Assembly: GCF_000350225.1 (NCBI RefSeq)
Contig: NW_005178839.1
Coordinates: 6,766 to 48,376 of the forward strand
Length of the DNA: 41,611 nt
Direction: 5' to 3'
Source of the DNA: Chondrus crispus
Lineage: Eukaryota; Rhodophyta; Florideophyceae; Gigartinales; Gigartinaceae
The notes under the pieces were generated by a model. That model was not told the DNA's origin and searched no databases. It saw nothing but the letters and a program-made list of their open reading frames with translations. A program made the position numbers and the translations under genes. Below are positions 36,131 through 41,611 of the stretch, piece after piece (the stretch's first letter is position 1; the number at the start of each line of letters is the position of its first letter).

Positions 36131-37209
36131 TGATTCTGTGGTGGAACGGTTAGATGAGGTTAGAAAGTAGCCGCGCTCGTTGCGCGCAGCGGCGGGGGTA
36201 AGGAATTGCGAGACTGGGAGGGACAGGGATACAGTACTTCGCAAGGAGATTTTTGGGACTTTTCACAGTCAGGGCCATTCCATTCATCGTGATTGGCAAT
36301 CACGCAATCACGTCAATAAATGGTGCCTGCTCCCTTGTGGTTGGTTATCGGACGACAGCACCACCGTTCCTCATATGTCAGGTCGAAGAAAGAGACGTCG
36401 TACGATGGGTAATCTTGTGCTCCAACTTGCAGAACGACGTTAAATTAATGTCGTGATCGCGTGATTGCGTGATTGCATGATTGCCAATCACAATGAATGG
36501 AATGGCCCTCACTCAGGAGATTAGCAAGATACCAGCGTTATCAAGTCCATGTTTTTCATGCAGAAACTTTAATAAAACCTCATGATTCTTCATGAACCGG
36601 GGACTTTAGACAATACCCTCTATTGCGGCCAAGACTTGCACGTTGGCTTTTTATGCATCGTATTATTGCCATGTTACCAATTTGTGCCGCGGGGTAATGC
36701 GCACGTTTGACGTTGTAAAAGCTGTTACGTTCAATAATGGGTGCCTTCGAGGCTCTTGGGAAAAGTGGCGATGTCGATCGGATAGAGGATAAACTCTATC
36801 CTGGAGTTGCGCAAGAGCACTGACGAAGGTTACCGTGAACTTCACAGGCTCTGGATCTGGACATCTTGCCTCACATGAGGGAAGAGGTCCAATGCCACTG
36901 GTCCATTACCCTTTCCTCCAGGACTCATTCCTCAGCGGTCGGCGCAACTCGGCCCTGCGCTCGGCCCTTTCATCCCTCCCGCCCGGCATCCTCTGCCGCA
37001 CGCGAACCCCACCACGTCTTTCGTGTTGCTTCACGCGCTTCTGTGCACGACATACTGTACATATACAACCGCTGTTGCTCAAGTTTCACTCCCTCTTTGT
37101 TTCGTGCCGCCTTTCCACATGTGACATGAACAGTGCAGTCTGATTCTCAGTATTTTTTTTGAAAAAGATGGAAACGGAAAGTGCGGCAGTACTGCGATGC
37201 TTGCTCGCA
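36131..37209. other. Spacer upstream of the sulfurtransferase gene
   Basis: 1.08 kb. It contains TACAGTA at 36230-36236, about 100 bases before the sulfurtransferase ATG, then the small inverted-repeat element 36271-36509. A GC-rich, CT-rich block at about 36890-37140 looks like a gene leader on the plus strand and includes TACTGTA at 37053-37059, but the frame through it (to 37143) ends without any recognisable product. It could be the remnant of a promoter or of a lost gene. Confidence 0.5.
36271..36509. mobile_element. 239-bp MITE-like element with inverted ends
   Basis: The left end AGGGCCATTCCATTCATCGT and the right end (reverse strand AGGGCCATTCCATTCATTGT) match for about 45 bases with a few differences. 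Each end contains GTGATTGGCAATCA, which on the left is the perfect palindrome GTGATTGGCAATCAC. The right arm has an extra run of GTGATTGC-type units, suggesting slippage. It has no coding capacity. I could not fix a target-site duplication: the flanks TTCACAGTC and CACTCAGGA share only a few bases. It lies about 140 bases upstream of the sulfurtransferase ATG. Confidence 0.8.
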
Positions 37210-40200
37210 TCATGTCAGGGGTAGAGCCTTGGCAACCGCTGCCTTCACAACAAGTTCACAGTTCGCAGAACGATCTAGCCGGTTTTCTATGACAATTTTC
37301 TCTTCGAACATTCCTTCTATCGTCGGAGTGTAAATGAAAGGAACAGTCTTGGACAAGTACGGTCTCACTACTCCGCGGGTGCCCTTCCCGAGATTGAATC
37401 GCAACTGGTCACTAGATTCAGCATTAGCCTTCCTGATTTCATACAAAAGCGGTGCTTCAGACAAGTTAACGATCGAAAACGTCTTGTCCTTTTGCTCACC
37501 GCAAGCGATGCGCCCGAAGTTCAGCTGACTTAATGGAGCAATTTTCATCCGACTCTTACAGGCATGTACTGTTAAAATCAATGCACGGGGCATAGAGTCA
37601 CCATCAACCTCAAAAAGCCTTGCCATCCGATTCACCTCCTTGGAATTCGTGGGTGCGGCGTCTGAAAACCGCGTATGATCAAATTCTAGCATTTGTACAG
37701 TCAATTCCTTCTCAATCGGTCTGGTCTTCGTCTTGCCCTTGACATCCATGTCACATAGATTCATGGTCACAACGAGTAGCTGCTCCGCGCCGGCGCCGAG
37801 AGTTACAATGCCTGTATCTTCCAGTAGTCCATCCTGTAGAGCACCTTGCAGACGACGAGCAGGTCGAAACTGCCGATCCGAGTAACTCATTTCGGATGCG
37901 TAGTTGGAAAAGAACATGGGCATGGAATCAAGCATTGCGTAATCTCTCTCTGTTAGCTGCCTGAGAAACGATTCCCAACTTCGTCTACTTTCACCAACTG
38001 TTCGGAGCCCCGTGTTGCTATTTCCCAGATGGTTGCTTGCAAGTGAGTTCAAGTGATTGAATTCACCAAATGCCTTTCTTTCACCCTCATTGAGTGTGCA
38101 CACTTTTTCGTCCCCGAAACCAGCACGTCGTTTCAGACGCAGTGACTTGCCAGATTTGTTTCCCTTGTAGTATATGTGATCTTCGACAAGTGCGTTTACA
38201 TTCCGCAATGCCGTAAAATCGCAGGCATCTGTCTTTAGCCCAGGCAAGCTTTTCTGGTCTGAGACATTCTCGCCCGTGAACGAACGTATTTTATCGCTGT
38301 TCTCATGCGCGACCGACGCATTCGCCGGCTGGTTGTCTCTCTGCGTGGGAACGTATGTCTTTATCCCTTTTGCCCCATTGAATTTCAACCTGAGTCGCCC
38401 TTGCGTGATGTTCCGGACCTTGAAGGCACGAATTGCCATGTGATTGGCGACAGTTACACCAAAGTCAATTTCATTTGTCTGGGTAGGAGCAAGGATTTTG
38501 TAAAACAGGGCGTGTAAACTAACCCCTTGTCCATCGATACAATTTGCACGCAAAGTGAAGACCAAACTAGGATGTTCTGGATTCCTCTTGTTCGTTACCG
38601 TGATTTCCTTGTGGTAATTCGGGTTTACTTGGCGCGGCACAAACGTTAAAGCAACATCAAAAGCTTTCCGCGGCTCAATGACGATTTCATGATTATCCGC
38701 CACTACACTTTGAGAGACATAATCGATAGTGGCAGAGGCTCGTAAGTCGGAGCAATTGATAATGCTCACCGATGAAGGGTACTGAGTAAGCACATCACAA
38801 TTCCCTAAATGCGTTTCGTTTCGCTCCAACCGCAACATAGACTCGCACACTCTTGCCTTCCCCTCCACTACACGACTTTCTTCCGACGAAAGCTTGAATA
38901 TAATTTGAAAGCTGTCAGGGCGCAAGCGGCCGCGGTCCAAATCCGATGAAGGCCCGAAAGCATCCAGTGTGGGAAGGACGAGCGGCAAGAACCAAACTCT
39001 CACCGTGCGCGTCTCGCCGGCAGCTAAAGTGACCTGTTCTGTCAGCCGGGTCTTACTCGCGATCGAAGCGACGAGTCTACCATCTGCGTCCATCGCTTCA
39101 GCAGAAGTGGATGGCTGTTGCTGCGTAGACAACGACGACCCGGAACCGTAACGAGTGACGACGCTGCTCGCGCCATCGTCTATCGGCAACTGCAGCGCAC
39201 CGGAAAAGGCACGGTGGCTCCGTGACATTGGTCTCTCAACCTCTCCGCGAACGAGATCCTCCCGCCAGGGCGTAATCATGGCATCCGGCTCCTTCTTCAT
39301 GTCCACGGCCTCGGAATCCAAACTCCATTGCGGCAGCAGCTCGAACGTGACTTGCTGGCGTCTATTCGAGGCAAACGACAATGAAATGCGATGTGAGGTC
39401 TTGCTGGTGACAGCAATATCTTTGTAGACGCTGCACGAAGAGTAACAGTCGCCGAAGTGAAGCTCGGGCCCGCAGTCGGTTTCGAAAGCGCCAGCGACAG
39501 GCGGGGCTACAACGGCAGTGACCGGGACGCGGAGCATGGCATGGGGATTGTGGACGTCTTCGACGGCGACGGTGGCGTTGAGGGAGCCCGGGGCGTGCGG
39601 GCGGACGGCGCAGAGGACTCGACGGGAGGCAAACGGCGGGACGCGGATGGCCGCGCGAGGCAGCCGGGTGCGCTTCCGTGCATGCAGAAAGGTAAGATCT
39701 AGGGAGGAGGCGGAGAGTAGGAAGGAGGTAGGAACTGGGGAGACGTTGCGTACGTTGAGCGCTTGGGTGGATTCGACGAGGGCGGGGATGTGGCCAAACG
39801 GGAGGGAAGGAGGGGAAACGAGGAGGCGAGAGAGCGAGAGGGTGGCCGAAAGCTTGAGCGAGGAGAGGGGGGAGCGGCGAGGGGGTAAGTGGAGCAGGAG
39901 ACGGCCGGAGATAGAGGAGAGGGTGGTGAGAGAGGCGTGGGCGGGGGCGGCGAGCGAGGGGACGAAGTGGATGGGATGAGGGGTGGACGAATGCGGGGGA
40001 AGGGTTAGAGGCAGCGACGAGGTGGTGGAGCGGTGAAGCAGGTTGAGGTTGGCGGAGGCCGCGGGGGATGGCTGCGGCGGCGTGGCGGTGTAGTAGGTAG
40101 CCAGGGAGAGGAGCGGGCGGAGATTGGCAGACAGCGTGAGGGTCACGGAGAGGGGGGAGGAGGAGTGGTTTTGCAGGGTGACGGTGGCGCTGACGGGGGA

Positions 40201-40296
40201 GACGCTCGTGGCGATTATGGTCGGCAGGAGGAGCGAGGTCGGGGTCGGGGCTGTGGCCGTCAGCGTTACGACGGGCAGGGTTGATGGGGCGGTCAT
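37210..40296 (-). CDS. Large protein with ASH/MSP-like Ig folds, function unknown
   Basis: 1028 residues, uninterrupted. No named family fits with certainty. The N-terminal 270 residues are Ser/Thr/Leu/Pro-rich with short beta-strand patterns. After that come repeated blocks typical of ASH (ASPM-SPD-2-Hydin) or MSP folds: GPELHFGDCYSSCSVYKDIA, ETHLGNCDVLTQYPSSVSII, TNEIDFGVTVANHMAIRAFK and, near the end, LSQLNFGRIACGEQKDKTFS with VPFIYTPTIEGMFEEKIVIE. Each has the fold's hydrophobic-x-FG then x-NxS pattern. Long linkers between repeats are charged (about 640-780). Such folds are common in centrosome and cilium proteins but also occur in others such as TMEM131. No signal peptide or membrane segment is convincing. 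The ATG at 40296 is the first in frame. Confidence 0.7.
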   Translation of the reverse strand: MTAPSTLPVVTLTATAPTPTSLLLPTIIATSVSPVSATVTLQNHSSSPLSVTLTLSANLRPLLSLATYYTATPPQPSPAASANLNLLHRSTTSSLPLTLPPHSSTPHPIHFVPSLAAPAHASLTTLSSISGRLLLHLPPRRSPLSSLKLSATLSLSRLLVSPPSLPFGHIPALVESTQALNVRNVSPVPTSFLLSASSLDLTFLHARKRTRLPRAAIRVPPFASRRVLCAVRPHAPGSLNATVAVEDVHNPHAMLRVPVTAVVAPPVAGAFETDCGPELHFGDCYSSCSVYKDIAVTSKTSHRISLSFASNRRQQVTFELLPQWSLDSEAVDMKKEPDAMITPWREDLVRGEVERPMSRSHRAFSGALQLPIDDGASSVVTRYGSGSSLSTQQQPSTSAEAMDADGRLVASIASKTRLTEQVTLAAGETRTVRVWFLPLVLPTLDAFGPSSDLDRGRLRPDSFQIIFKLSSEESRVVEGKARVCESMLRLERNETHLGNCDVLTQYPSSVSIINCSDLRASATIDYVSQSVVADNHEIVIEPRKAFDVALTFVPRQVNPNYHKEITVTNKRNPEHPSLVFTLRANCIDGQGVSLHALFYKILAPTQTNEIDFGVTVANHMAIRAFKVRNITQGRLRLKFNGAKGIKTYVPTQRDNQPANASVAHENSDKIRSFTGENVSDQKSLPGLKTDACDFTALRNVNALVEDHIYYKGNKSGKSLRLKRRAGFGDEKVCTLNEGERKAFGEFNHLNSLASNHLGNSNTGLRTVGESRRSWESFLRQLTERDYAMLDSMPMFFSNYASEMSYSDRQFRPARRLQGALQDGLLEDTGIVTLGAGAEQLLVVTMNLCDMDVKGKTKTRPIEKELTVQMLEFDHTRFSDAAPTNSKEVNRMARLFEVDGDSMPRALILTVHACKSRMKIAPLSQLNFGRIACGEQKDKTFSIVNLSEAPLLYEIRKANAESSDQLRFNLGKGTRGVVRPYLSKTVPFIYTPTIEGMFEEKIVIENRLDRSANCELVVKAAVAKALPLT

Positions 40297-41611
40297 GGTG
40301 CCGCAGCGGATAAGGTGAGGGAGCCGAGGAGGCGCGGCGCGGCTCGACTCATGTTGAGCTCATGGTGAGATTGAGTGGAGTGGCAGGCAGAGCTGGCCTG
40401 GGTACCCGGAAGGAATGGGATGGCGTTGATCGCGTCTCTTTTCGTGTGGTTTGCTGTTGTTCGTTGCCTGTTTCGTTGGACGAACATTCTGTAGGTAGAA
40501 GTGAAGATACCGTCCTGTGCATGGATGGTGCTGTACACGCAGGTCAGCAATGTGAGTTGGGCCAAGTGCCATGACGGTAAACTGTATGTTGCTAAGGAGG
40601 CAACGTGTCACGGCTTGATACACGTTGACACGCGTAGGATACTGCAGATCGGGAACAGGACAATGCCCTCTGTTGAACAGGATCTACAGGCGCAGGCGCA
40701 TTACTTAAATCGTCCATTTGTGACCTCTATGACTCAATATTCAATGCCCAAAAGGGCTGCTTCTTGATTAACGTCTCCCCTTCTTTCTTATCATTCTGGG
40801 TCCTTGGGCCCCTCGCAAGTTGCAAACTAACTGCCTGCCTGCCTGGCAGCGGCGAAGTCAGCAAACTCCGCGGACATGATTACATTCTGTCTTAAAGGAG
40901 GCCCTCAGGGTCTCCTTTAAGACAGCATGGACAGCCATGTTTCGATGTCGAGACTTGTATCCTGCATGGCCCAAATGTTCTCGAACCGCCCTACTCTCAA
41001 AGGTTCATTATCCATGTATCCGCCATGCACACGTGTCACTAATTGCCACGTCACTGACGTGTACAGTGGGGCGGACAATGCATGGCCAGAATTCGAGCGA
41101 GTCCCCGTTGTGGGCACGAGGCGGCATTTGGAGCCAAAAAAAGTGCAAGTGTGAAAACACCAATTGCAGCTGCACCCTGGGCTTACAGCGCCTTGCACTG
41201 CCGTGGTGGTGAAAGGCCATGCCTGAAAATAGTCTTCGAAATACAACGTTCAGGCAAGACCCTCCCCCGCTTCCTCCCGAAAAAAAAACCCGCCACGCAC
41301 TCCCACCCCTACTTCGTTATTCAGTCCTTTTGCTTCCTCAACCCCCCCCTTCCCCCCCCAATCAGCAGTACTTTACACTTACACTTTAATCTAATGTAAG
41401 AACAGCAAAAGCCCGCAAAAACAGGTTAATCCTTTTGGGCTTCACCCCTTAATTTTAGCTGTAACCCCTTTAAAAAGTTTCTCAAGAACTGATCCTGACA
41501 CTCTCGATAATGGCGATTTCCTGGCTTACAGAACAAAGCACTTAATTCGTGCTTGGAAAAGACGAAAGTCACTTTGTTGCATAATGTCTAAAAAATCTTC
41601 TGCTTGCAGAT
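40297..41611. other. Right-hand spacer to the window edge
   Basis: 1.3 kb containing the promoter of the ASH-like gene. There is a hairpin at 40887-40925 (listed). A 109-codon minus frame (40917-41246), ending GGYMDNEPLRVGRFENIWAM then QDTSLDIETWLSMLS, has a rather protein-like composition but no family I recognise. The plus strand at 41270-41370 is C-rich with AAAAAAAA and CCCCCCCC runs, as in a leader for a gene beyond the edge. No gene is supported. Confidence 0.4.
40887..40925. repeat. 19-bp near-perfect hairpin
   Basis: CTGTCTTAAAGGAGGCCCT pairs with 40907-40925 with one mismatch around a single-base loop. The end of the unrecognised minus frame (40917) falls inside the right arm. It shares the AAAGGAGG core with the hairpin at 2850-2910, which may be chance. 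Confidence 0.8.

Noticed and set aside
35876..36244. The first sulfurtransferase exon as a separate 122-residue protein starting at 36244
   Set aside because: The frame begins with TTG, not ATG, and its 3' end is intron read-through; splicing restores the two-domain enzyme.
36835..37143. A 102-codon plus frame in a leader-like block
   Set aside because: No conserved sequence and it ends without a domain; more likely a promoter-like GC-rich stretch.

Overview
The window looks like nuclear DNA of a compact, intron-poor, photosynthetic-type or protist eukaryote. The evidence is spliced eukaryote-only genes (ribosomal protein S21e, COP9 subunit 5, V-ATPase subunit D, Hbs1, WDR6, SPT2), CT-rich leaders before start codons, and only three introns that I could place in 18 genes (245, 53 and 90 nt). 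My best guess is a red alga, judged on gene density (about one gene per 2.3 kb), scarcity of introns and GC-rich coding ends set in AT-richer spacers. This is an inference, not a proof; no plastid gene or lineage marker is present. I recognised no tRNA, rRNA, snRNA or CRISPR array.

Layout: 0-6.8 kb holds a PP2C phosphatase cut by the left edge, RPS21 (two exons, minus), an NAD(P)H-hydrate epimerase (minus), two small DUF202 membrane proteins whose stop and start codons overlap as TGATG (minus), and CSN5 (plus). 6.8-9.2 kb is gene-poor. 9.2-18.9 kb holds an SMP-C2 lipid-transfer-type protein, a BRSK/SAD-like kinase, the Hbs1 ribosome-rescue GTPase, V-ATPase subunit D and HMG-CoA synthase. 18.9-23.1 kb is an accessory block built around a 2.2-kb element with inverted arms of about 340 bp. 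23.1-35 kb holds WDR6, SPT2, a THUMPD1-like tRNA acetylation adaptor, a YbaK-type deacylase-like protein and a DDX55/Spb4 helicase, followed by a diverged duplicate of the helicase tail. 35-40.3 kb holds a two-exon mercaptopyruvate sulfurtransferase, a small inverted-repeat element (MITE) in its upstream region, and a 1028-residue protein with ASH/MSP-like folds. 40.3-41.6 kb has no gene I can support.

How the genes relate: they are mostly housekeeping genes, each with its own promoter. Six of them (RPS21, Hbs1, WDR6, THUMPD1-like, YbaK-like, DDX55) serve ribosome or tRNA function, and three of these lie together between 29.6 and 34.9 kb, including one divergent pair. The unusual signals are non-coding or structural: the inverted-arm element, several fold-back hairpins (one flanking an assembly gap), a recurring TACAGTA/TACTGTA word confined to spacers, the TGATG gene pair and the duplicated helicase tail.
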